Assembly: GCF_030272615.1 (NCBI RefSeq)
Contig: NC_081410.1
Coordinates: 568,561,152-568,625,151 of the forward strand
Length of the DNA: 64,000 nucleotides
Direction: 5' to 3'
Source of the DNA: Cryptomeria japonica
Taxonomy: Eukaryota > Streptophyta > Pinopsida > Cupressales > Cupressaceae
Shown here: piece after piece, positions 1 to 9,657 of the stretch
How the letters are laid out: every line of letters begins with the position of its first letter
How positions within the stretch are numbered: position 1 is the stretch's first letter
Position numbers and translations under genes: made by a program
The notes under the pieces: model-generated
Database searches by the model: none
What the model was told of the DNA's origin: nothing
What the model saw: the letters and a program-made list of their open reading frames with translations, nothing else

Positions 1-128
1 AAAACGCGTACGGGGCACTACAAGTTTAAAAAGCACATACAAGGTACTTATTGTGTAAGCAACACGTACACACTCATTTTCCTATAAACAATGCGTATGT
101 GCTCTTTTTACTATAAACAGCGCGTACA
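1..128 (+). repeat. GCGTAC-rich ~30-bp repeat cluster (left)
   Basis: Degenerate copies of a unit with a palindromic GCGTAC core followed by ACTCATTTTCCTA and a short A-rich spacer. Clear cores lie near 6, 84 and 120. Looser cores recur at 1082-1190. The same unit in the same orientation makes the array at 35890-36105. Its position near both ends of the inferred DNA transposon suggests subterminal binding sites, which is inference. Confidence 0.6.
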
Positions 129-299
129 CGCTATTGTATAATATGATATTCTATATATAATATGCATATATACATATAATATATGTAATATATAATATGT
201 GTATAATATGATATTGTATATATAATATGTGTATATACATATAATATATAATATATAATATATGTATATATATATAATATATTAAATATATATACACAT
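129..299. repeat. AT-rich simple repeat
   Basis: Tract of alternating TA with ATAATATAT-type variants, low complexity. No gene seen. Confidence 0.85.
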
Positions 300-338
300 G
301 TAAGTGTATTGTCTTCCCCCTCTCAAATGCTTACAAGG

Positions 339-339
<1 letters not shown>

Positions 340-375
<36 letters not shown>

Positions 376-535
376 TGCTCTCTCCCCTTCTCCCTTCCTG
401 CATACCCCATCCCTCCCTCTCTCCCTTATCCCTTCCTCCATACCCCATCCCTCTTTCTCTCTCTCTCCACTTCTCCCTTCCTCCATACCCCATCCCTCTT
501 TCTATTCTTCTCTCCCTCCATCCCTCCATACCCCA
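340..535. repeat. (TC)n microsatellite and pyrimidine-rich minisatellite
   Basis: A run of TC dinucleotides (about 340-373) passes into three to four imperfect copies of a ~40-50-bp unit containing CCATACCCCATCCCTC. Open reading frames here are by-products of the repeat. It lies in the presumed 5' region of the transposase gene. Confidence 0.85.
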
Positions 536-563
536 CTGCAACTATGGCTGCACTTCTATAGAA

Positions 564-1497
564 GTAAGTGAATTTATTTCTTGTATGCAACTTCCTCTTT
601 GATTTTTATCATGTATGCTCTCCTAAGAAAATTGACTAATGGATTTGTGTGTGTATATTGAATAGGAGGAATAGGGTTTGAAATTGAACCATGAGTGTAT
701 TACTGTGACAAAAAAGGAAACCTACAGCAATATTCTTCTTGAATGTGTTTTTAATGAGCATAACAGAAGTGGAAAATAGTGTCAACAAAGCAACATGATG
801 AGTCAGAGTGCCTGCAATATGTTTTTCAGAAGGAAACAATAGGTAGGAAGAGAAAGAGGGAGAGTAACACAAATGATGCCCTGTAGAATGATAGTGGTGG
901 GTATGCGAGAGTTTCCATGTAGTTACACAACGCCTGTCACCTAAAGAAATTAAAGTTTGTTGTATGCATGGCAGTGGTAGTATATGATGATCATCACTTG
1001 TCAAACAACTTACGTAGTACTTATTACTTGTATTGAGCCCATTATTCATTACCAAACGATAACATTTTTTGGGCTTAGGAGTGCGTACATGCCACTTATT
1101 AGTCTAGAATGGGAAAAAAGAATACCGTTGGGCTTGTCAACATTTTATGGACTAACAACACGTACATGGTTATTAATGTAGTGCGTACGTGGTTTATAGA
1201 CATAGTTTTAGTTTCCCAAGAGCCTCAATGGCCTCAAAAGAAGTTTTTGAGGTCGTTGAAGGCCCCATTGGAACTGTGTTTGCACTTCTATCACTGTTTT
1301 ATACATAGAAGTAAGTGAATTTTTTTGTTTTTGCATGATTTCAAATGATTGAATTGTTGTTCTTATTAGTTTTTGTCAATAGTATTGTGATTTTTTAATA
1401 TTTTGATTTCAAAAAATAGTGATAAGATGCATATTTATGGTTATTTATTTGTTTATGAACTTTTGTTTATATATATATGTAATATGATTCTATTTAG
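564..1497 (+). other. Candidate 5'-UTR introns of the transposase gene
   Basis: Two near-identical donor contexts, ATAGAAGTAAGTGAATTT, occur with GTAAGT at 564 and again at 1311. Each follows a short similar stretch containing TGCACTTCTAT. An acceptor-like TCTATTTAG ends at 1497, 17 bases before the transposase ATG. The simplest reading is a 187-bp 5'-UTR intron (1311-1497) with a duplicated, possibly alternative, first exon further upstream. No transcript evidence is available. The rest of the interval shows only loose GCGTAC motifs at 1082-1190. Confidence 0.35.
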
Positions 1498-1514
1498 GAC
1501 AACCGATATCAACC

Positions 1515-3502
1515 ATGGGAAAGAACAAGCGAGGAATGATGGAACAACGAGAGGTTCAAAAGGAAAGACAAAGGCAACGTATGAAGAAATTGTGTGACAT
1601 AAGAACAATGGGAGAAGAAGGTATGTCATCCTCAACATCTCAATTCGATTTACCAAATGAATATAATGCACCTAATGCAATTGAAGAAGATACATTTGAT
1701 TTACCATTTGAACCTAATGCAATTGAAGAAGATAGCGCATTGAATAATCAATTAAATGATGAACATATTACACCTTCTCTACTTGATGAATTGAATGTAC
1801 ATAATGCACTGATGTTAACACCTCCTAGAATCATTCGTAAGAAACCAAAGTATCTAATTGACATTTATGGGAATATATTGAAGTCAATACCCAATAAAAT
1901 GAATGAACAAACTTTTAGGAGAATGGTTAAAATAATATGGCACATTTATTTTAATAACTTAAATCAAACCGCAAGATGTCAATTAATTGTTCAAATGATT
2001 AAAAATTTGAATTTTAGAGAGACAATGAAAATTCTAAGCCTAAGATCATCTGAAAGTAATAGTGAAAGAACTATTGTGAGAAATCTATTTGATGCATATC
2101 AAGCTATTGGTTCAAAATTACGTACTAAAGATTCTAATGCTATTCGACGTGTCATTACATCAACCATAATGAGCAAGAAAATAAAAAAAGATCGTTTGAT
2201 AAGAAAAACAAGTAAGTCATTAAATGTTAGTAAAACAACATTAAGTAAAGCATTAAAGAGGCGGGAAAAAATAGAGGAACCTAATAATAATTCTCTTTGG
2301 GCATTCTTGGGTAGACTACCACGCAAAGACAAGGTTATTGTTGATGCACTAAAAACATTAATTGATAATTTTTGGCATGACAACACAAGAATTTCTCCCA
2401 ACCAAAGAGATGTTGTTAGAAGGCGAATTGGGTCTACAAATCGTGAGCCACATGCCAAACACTATTTGGATATGACTCAAACAAAATTTTATGAAAGATT
2501 CCTTCAAAAGTTTCCTCAAATAAGAGTTTCTCAAAGATTTTTTGAAATGGCAAAACCTTTTTATATTAAGATTAATCATGTACACACCATGTGTTGTTGT
2601 AGGATGCATATTGATTTTTCCACGCATTATGATATTTTTCATCATATTTGTTCTACTTTGCACACTAACGATATTTTGTAGGAATGTAATATACAAGCAC
2701 CTTCTAAGTCGGTAAAAGAATTTATTTTAAGTGTGCTATGTAATAGACATGATGGTTGCATTTATTATAAGATGCCTTGTTTGGAAGGTTCTTGTGCCAT
2801 ATGTGGTGGTTTGCAACATTTACCAAGATTCGTACATTTGGAGAGCACACATGAAATTGGTACGAAACTAGTTTCTTTCGGAAAATACAATACAATCACA
2901 TATGGAGTTAAAGATGGAAAATATTTGAAGAGATGTGAGCTAGTGAAAAATGACATATGTGTAGCTCAATTTATGAAAATGTTTCAAGAGAAACTAGTTA
3001 ATGAGTACATAATGCATACACATAGAGCTCGATGGTTAGACGAGCAATTCAAGTTATGTAAGGACACATTTCCTCTTGGCACCATTGTCTCTATCATTGA
3101 TTTTGCTGAAAATTATACACTACAACCTCAAAATGAAGTGCAATCCGTGTATTATCACTCTACACAAGTTTCTATTTTTGTACACATAGCATTCATGCAT
3201 GGAGATGATAGCATAGAGGAGGATAGAAAGGTTGTAAGAGAGTATCACTTCTACATAAGTGATGATCATACTCATTCATTGGAGTTTGTACAAGGATGCT
3301 TTAAATTTTTCTATGATAGTTTAAGGGAAAGGAACATACGATACAACCGACACTTAATATGGTCAGATAATTGCACTGCACAATTCAAGAATGCAAGGAT
3401 GTTTTATTGGTTGACAAGGATGCATATGACAAGTGGTGTACAACATTTTTGGAATTTCATTGAGGCTGGACATGGTAAGGGAGAGCACGATGGTGTAGGA
3501 GC
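1515..3502 (+). pseudogene. Transposase-like gene, 5' part, split by a retroelement insertion
   Basis: Reads from ATG 1515 in one frame to the insertion point at 3502, with one in-frame TAG at 2679. Visible features: a basic N-terminus; a helix-turn-helix-like stretch near residues 228-254; a Cys cluster CCCRMH near residue 360; a second Cys group just after the stop (CNRHDGC, then CAICGG); an acidic DFAENY (Asp codon 3099); WSDNCTAQFKN (Asp codon 3366); and EAGHGKGEHDG (Glu codon 3462, Asp codon 3486). The Asp-Asp-Glu spacing (89 and 32 residues) fits an RNase H-fold DDE transposase. From memory, SDxxxxQxKN and HGKGxxDGxG signatures occur in uncharacterised proteins of many invertebrate genomes; I cannot check this. 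The coding sequence resumes at 29165 in the same frame. It is broken by the insertion and by stops, so not functional here. Confidence 0.7.
3498..3502. repeat. Target site duplication GGAGC, left copy
   Basis: GGAGC directly before the TG of LTR A. It matches 29160-29164 directly after LTR C. Counting it once keeps the transposase frame open across the insertion, which confirms the boundaries. Confidence 0.9.
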
Positions 3503-5241
3503 TGAAGAGGGGAAAATAGATTTGAAGGTCAAATGATCAAAACATAACAAAATAAACATGTAGAATGCTAAAATATCATTAAAAGACCATTTCACCTTGC
3601 TATTTTACCTTCTCCTTCAGATTGAGTTTGATGAAGTGAAGGCACCCCTTGATAATGCTCCACTTGATGTGCTCCTTTGATTGCTGGATGTGGATGGCTC
3701 TCCAATGTTGTGCACAAATGGAATGTGTATGATAGGAAATTCGGAAATCATCACAAACAATATAAACATACTAATCATTAGCTCAATCATGAAAACTCAT
3801 TGCAATGATCTATCCTAAACACATTCAATAGAGACATAAAGATAAAACATTCAAAAAGATTATTCAAACCAGATGTAAATCCAAAAGTTTCCTTCATGCG
3901 GCTCCATTGTTCTTCTTTCCTCTTCAAATAGTTTGGTTGTGGATTTCACCTACAAGTGCACATACATGATTGAAAGCAAGTAGGTAAGAAAAATGCTCAA
4001 AAGTACTTGAAGCGTGATTGATTAGAAATTTGATAATCTGATTAGGGGTTCAAAATATGATCAATTGGAGGTTTTGATTGAAGAAATTCATCCAATTTAT
4101 AGACAAATTGGAGAAATGGATCAAATTAGCATGATTCAATTCAAATGGAAATTGCAAATCAATTATGTCAATTATGACAAATTATGACAAATTATGCACT
4201 TTCTATGCACAATTTGTTGATTGATAATTTATGACAAATTATGACAACTTCTATGTCAAAAATTGATTGATTGTCAATTATGACAAATTATGACAAATTG
4301 ACATGTCATTCCCATGAATTTAGGAGAGAAATAGGAGGAAATTGAAATTAGGAATTAAGAAATTAGAAAATTTGAAATTGATGAAAATTAGGAATTAAGA
4401 ATTAGGTAAATTAATTAATAATTTGTCATTTATTAATTAATTCACAAAAGAGGAATAATTAGCCAATTAAATGAACATTTAATTGTAATGAGGAGACTTA
4501 GGATAAATAAATAATTTATTAATCCTAGAGAGAGAAATGACAAACATGGTTAAATGATTAAATCACAGAACTCTAAAAGATGAATTAGCAGTGCAAGGAT
4601 GACAATTAGGTCTTAATGAAAGATAATTAATGTCGATCATGATTTGATAATGATTTTGAATTGATAAATGACCAATATGATAAATGATTTGATTGATAGA
4701 TGTGCCAATTGACGAGGAACAATGACAAATTGATCCGAATTGACATAATTGAGACAAACAACGATTGATGACAAATCGGTCGCAAAATGACAAGATTGAC
4801 AAGAGGACAAGGATCGATAACAAAATAGATTGCAAGACGACAAGATTGAAAATGACCATGATCGATGACAAATCAATCGCAAAATGACAAGATCGAACAT
4901 GACAACGACCGATGACAAATCAATCGCAAGATGATAAGATTGATAAGAGGACAAAACCCTAATTAGGATTGACGATGTCCAAAACGATGACAAATGAATA
5001 CGCACATTGATGCGACAGGATAAAATCGATCAAAATCATGACTGGATAGTGTTGTCGACAAGACCAAATTTGAGAACGAGATGACTGAAGAATGTAGAAG
5101 AATGACTCGATGCTCACAAATGATAAAGACCAAGTGCGAATCATAGGAGAAATGTTAATGCGACACAAAAACCTAAAATGAGGCAATGCGTAAATGTTAA
5201 AGTATGACTCTGCAAGCGTTGACCATTTTTAGGTGTCTACA
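3503..5241 (-). repeat. LTR A (3' LTR of element 1)
   Basis: 1739 bp, TG...CA ends. The first ~220 bp (3503-3724) match LTR C (28044-28264) closely; on the minus strand this is the R/U5 end. The remainder (U3) is unrelated to LTR C except for the TGTCTACA tip. U3 holds internal tandem repeats: AATTATGACAA units at 4160-4310 and ~45-bp GACAA-rich units at 4680-4960. The PPT abuts at 5242. Confidence 0.8.
4094..4103 (-). promoter_or_regulatory. TATA box candidate in LTR A
   Basis: Minus strand reads TCTATAAATTG. It sits about 370 bp upstream of the conserved R/U5 block boundary, so the start site would lie near 4065 on the minus strand. Confidence 0.4.
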
Positions 5242-5256
5242 TTTTGCCCCTCTTTG
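5242..5256 (-). promoter_or_regulatory. Polypurine tract, element 1
   Basis: Minus strand CAAAGAGGGGCAAAA immediately before the LTR A start TGTAGACACC. Purine-rich and adjacent to the LTR, as required for plus-strand priming. The element 2 equivalent at 16236-16250 is nearly identical. Confidence 0.75.
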
Positions 5257-6039
5257 AGACAATGTGATTTTAAGCGTTGTTTCAAAGAACAATAATGAAA
5301 ATGCCCTAGACAACTGACAATGACATATGCATGCCCCCTCGAGGAATTGGCCGGAAACATGCAGAAAAGAGGCCAATTGATTGATAAAAATAATAGGATC
5401 GAACGGACTGACAATCAGAGATCGAATGCATGAAGGACAAGCAATTTAAGGTGCAAAAGACTATGACCAACATAAGATGGAGAGGATGCACGTCCATCTA
5501 TGCAGTGACAAAGATCTATAAATGGGACCAAGAGAGTGAAATTTGCTCATTTGCACTAGCCAAAGAGGAGGATTTGCTGCTCTGGATAGGGACACTTGCA
5601 AACAGATGGCGAACATTCCAATGGCTGTTCACCTCAAAGAATGTGTACGCACATTTAGACGACCGAACGATGCAGGAGCAGCGGTATGGATCTCAAAAAC
5701 CCATGTTTTCAATTTCATGAATTTTGATTGCTTGCGGGACATTGCGGGGCCCACAGGGGATGCCGAAAAGGACTCCTGCGCTTGTGTAGGGCGAATCCTG
5801 CGCTTGTGTAGGGTCTTCTGCGCTTGTGTAGGGAGACTCAGGTGCAAGTTCCTTGACACAAGTGCAATTGTGCAATGTAAACCCTAATTTTGGTCAAAAT
5901 GACATGCAAATGATCTGAAAAGGGGGGATAAGGGTAGGATAGGTCAGATGAGATGAAAAACACCCTGATTTGGACATGAAAATGAGGAAAGGCAACCCGT
6001 AGGAGCAAACCCTAAAACTGACAAAAATATGCCCCAATT
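5257..6039. other. 3' non-coding region between PPT and antisense gene, element 1
   Basis: No gene recognised. Contains three short copies of TGCGCTTGTGTAGGG at about 5777-5841. This stretch would be the leader/promoter side of the antisense PMD gene that starts at 6040. Confidence 0.5.
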
Positions 6040-7910
6040 ATGATGCAGAGTCGACAGTATCCGTTGATCACGCGAGAGAACCGACCAGACTGTTTCATGC
6101 TACGACATAGACTCAGGAGCACAGATAGAGATACCTTAGCAGGACTTGGCATATATTACATCACATTCATACCCGAGATTAGGGCAAACACAGGATTGCT
6201 TACCGCATTGGCAGAGCATTGACATTCGGAGACCTCCTCATCCATTTGGCGACTGGCGAGGCGACAGTGACTCTAGAGGATGTATGGCGCATCCTCCGCA
6301 TTCTGATACATGGGGAGATGATAGAGTATGACCCAGTCACAGGTAGAGACGCCTTATGTAGGCTATTTGAGTGCGACGCAGATGATCTAGACATTGTCAA
6401 GAGGGAGATCGGCTGGGAGAGCATGGTGTCAGAGTATGACTGACGATATGTGGTGATAGCAGTTGCGATAGCATGTCTTTTGGCAGGGGATAGAAGAGGA
6501 CATGGATTCCCTATTGGCTGGGGAAGAGTGCTAGAGTGGATGGCGACAGAGGGTATGGTGTACGCATGGGGACCATGTGTACTGGCTATGCTCTATTTTC
6601 AGTTGCATCAGATAGCGTATTAGGGAGTTTAGACTTTGAGCTGTGGAGTCACATTGCTTCAGGTATGGGCATTTGAGCACATAGCCATATGTCGACCGAT
6701 TACAAAGAGACAGGTTGTACCACATCGACCATATGTGTATTGCTATGGGGGAGCATTGAGACAGGGTCCGTTTGGATACATACTATATTGGCGACATGAG
6801 CTAGACAGACTGAGAGAGTTCATATGGAGGCCATATCGTGATTGCCCTGGATGGTCAGATGATCATGAGGAGCTACCACATTGCAGACAGGAGAGGTAAT
6901 TGATTGGATGACCAGTGAATCACCAGAGAGTGATTGAGATGTACTTGCCAGAGAGGGTCAGATGATAGTTTGGAGAGAGATAGGATGTACCTAGGAGGAT
7001 GGCATGCTTTGCCCGATCTCACAGAGAGACGAGTCAGTGGGGGAGTATGATTCAGCCACACATAGCATATGCTGACTTTTCACAGCTATAGCAGAGATAG
7101 TGGGATTGGAGGTCAGATGTGGTGGATGTTGGGATGATAGAGGAGTATGAGAGATGGTTTGCACAACTACGACTAGTGCCATTGACAGAACCAGACATTC
7201 TGGTACCGAGGCGACAAGAGGACTTCCCACTCGCTGGAGAGGAGGGAGATTAGGATGATGAGGAGGATGATGAGGATGATGAGGATGAGGGGGAGGACGA
7301 GGATGGAGATGATGGGGACGAAGATGATGGGGATGGAGATGATGGGGATAGAGATAATGGTGGGGATGATGAGCAGGAGGCATTGCATGATATACCCATA
7401 GAGCCAGAGACAGCTAGGACAGAGGAGATGGAGATGTGCAGGGCTACCATAGCGAGTCAGTAGGATCATATTGCGACATTGGAGAGACAACAGGATCAGT
7501 TCAGAGCGGAGATAGCCAGACTCACGGTGGCTCGAGATACAACAATAGCTCAGGCACAACGAGAGGGACAGAGAGTCACTGAGTTCATTGGGTCGATTAG
7601 GGATGCCAGTGCACGGGAGATGGCATAGATGCTGGTAGAGACTGGAGAGGAGAGACTATATTGGAGGACACTATATAAGAGTGCAGTTCCACCAGAGTAG
7701 AGAGCACCTTCATATCGGGCATGATCGAGGACAGAGAGCAGGTCACGCTCTCAGAGGTCATTGAGCAACATAGGAGTGAGTGGACCAATGAGACCACCAC
7801 AGCCAGGACCTGGGATAGGAGGGACATCATCCATGCGACATGGCAGGGATGAGGAGGACAGAGGGAGCACCCAGTGACAGAGGCACGTGCTCCTTAGGAT
7901 AGACAGATGA
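6040..7910 (+). pseudogene. Antisense plant mobile domain (PMD) gene of element 1
   Basis: Opposite in strand to gag-pol, lying between pol and the 3' LTR. It starts at ATG 6040; one frameshift near 6219 moves it to the frame kept until about 7910. PMD features seen: GLGIYYITFIPEIR and LLTALAEH, then ATVTLEDVWRIL, YAWGPCVLAMLY, LLQVWAFEHI, GYILYWRHELD and FIWRPY, in the order typical of the domain. C-terminal to it are an Asp/Glu/Gly-rich tract (7254-7380) and a charged coiled-coil-like tail (7470-7690). The frame from 6219 holds 15 in-frame stops before 7875, ten of them TAG. Function is unknown; PMD proteins such as Arabidopsis MAIN/MAIL1 are nuclear, and PMDs are known as passengers of plant transposons. 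The element 3 counterpart is at 63551-64000. Confidence 0.8.
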
Positions 7911-9657
7911 CATTATGCAGTTTGATATTATGTAGTCAGCCTACGGGCCATACTGAGGACAGACAGTCCAATTTTTGTACTCTGATATTATTATGATATG
8001 TGATATGATATGTATCGATATGATGGGATGCAATGTGTTATGATTTGTAGTTATTTTTCTATGTATGGATGACTTATGCACTGTTGATTGTAAAACATGT
8101 ATGGATATATTTTTATGTATTTTTGATGCATTTATAATATGAAATGGATAAAATGCTTGATATGATGCTTGATGTGATGCAAATGTACTAACTAATGGAT
8201 GCAGGATGCAGCATATGGAGATCGGAGCACTAGACCAAACTGACTATCCAAACTGACGGAAGAAATGTTAGTAAGAAGAAATAAGACAGAGGACAATTAG
8301 AGACGAAGAAAAACTTGCTTTCAGTAATGCACTTTGTAGGTGAGAACCTTTATTTTTATGTAGCAAAATGGATGCGTAGCATCATGGCATTGAAGGCCAG
8401 AGCTGAAATGCAACCCTTTTTGCAAAAGACAGACACATCGCAGACAAACAACAAAAAGAAATAAACGGACCATGAACCATCCCGATCACTCTAAATCACT
8501 CAGTGACATCATCGAGCAACATAGGAACATGATCGAAGATAAATCAATAAAAAGATAAGACTCACAAATTCAAACAAATCAAACAAACATCTTGATCTTC
8601 ATTATCAAAAGTTGAAAGTGCTGATAGGATGATCATGCTGTCTGGTTTCAGGACATGCGATACCCCGTCTAAGATAGGACACAGTCTGGTTTCGAGTATA
8701 CCACACCCTGTATAAGACCCATGATAGTAGTCACAAGGACAAATGATTTTGATGCTGATATTCGATTGATATGACAGTTTAGATCAGTTTGAATGCCTGG
8801 TTTGATTGAAAAGTTCATCTGTTAATGCATGATTTCATTAAAGCGCAGTGTTGAATTGATTGTCATTGGATGTATGCTCAGCAATCTGTCTATGCACAAA
8901 GGGATCATTTATTGCAAAATGCTTGTTTTTATTTTTGTTTTGATGTTTTTTGAGATTTTACAATTTTTTTGTTTGTTCGTTTTTTTCAGGACTTTATTTG
9001 ACTTTTTAGGGATTTTTTCAAGACATTTTCAATTTTTTAGAGATTATTTCAGGACATTTTTCAATTTTTGTTTAATGATTTTTTCAAGACATTTTTCAAT
9101 TTTTAAAGATTATTTCAGGACATTTTTCAATTTTTATGATTTTTTTCAAGACATCTTTTCAATTTTTATGATTTTTTTCAAGACATTTTTTCAATTTTTA
9201 TGATTTTTTTTAAGGACATTTTTCAATTTAAAAGTTCCAGTGATTGATCATGACAAGGAGAACGCACCCAATGCACATCTGAAAGACACATAGACCGGGA
9301 CCAAAACATATGTATAAGAAACCGAAGTATGCAAGACAATGATGTTGACCAATAACAGGCTTGGAACAAAACATTGGGTCAAGACAAAGATAGACATGAT
9401 AAACTGGCCAAGAGAAAGCATAGCTAGAGATCATGACAGATGATGGAGCAATGATCTCATTACGCATGGTGCCTGATTGCTAGGTTTTCACCATGGTACT
9501 TTCCCAAAGCGCCTGTTTGCCAGGTTTTCACTAGAGGGCGAATCATTTTTCTTTACTCTTTTTCTCTTTTTTCTTTTTTTCTTTTGCTTTTTTTTTTTTG
9601 CTTTTTCATTTTTTTGTATTTTTTCAAGATCATACTTGAAGAAGTGCTGATAGAAAA
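7911..9657. other. 3' untranslated region of element 1 between antisense gene and pol
   Basis: No gene. Contains two TCTGGTTTC...TATAAGAC-type units at 8638-8735 related to the array at 16456-17045; a T-rich tandem array of ~37-bp TTTTTCAGGACA units at 8960-9230; and at 9470-9560 GGTTTTCACC motifs. Similar motifs are found after pol in elements 2 (17940-18080) and 3 (61978-62110). Confidence 0.6.
8960..9230. repeat. T-rich tandem repeat
   Basis: Roughly seven imperfect copies of a ~37-bp unit, AAGACATTTTTCAATTTTTA with a T-rich spacer. Low-complexity reading frames here are not genes. Confidence 0.8.

Noticed and set aside
304-602. Overlapping Ser/Leu/Pro-rich reading frames
   Set aside because: They arise from the (TC)n and pyrimidine minisatellite and are open in several frames at once.
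7173-7559. Minus-strand Pro/His or Ile/Leu-rich frames opposite 7250-7380
   Set aside because: Shadow of the Asp/Glu-coding tract of the PMD gene on the plus strand.
8829-9203. 124-codon Phe-rich frame that looks like a membrane protein
   Set aside because: It is a translation of the T-rich tandem repeat.
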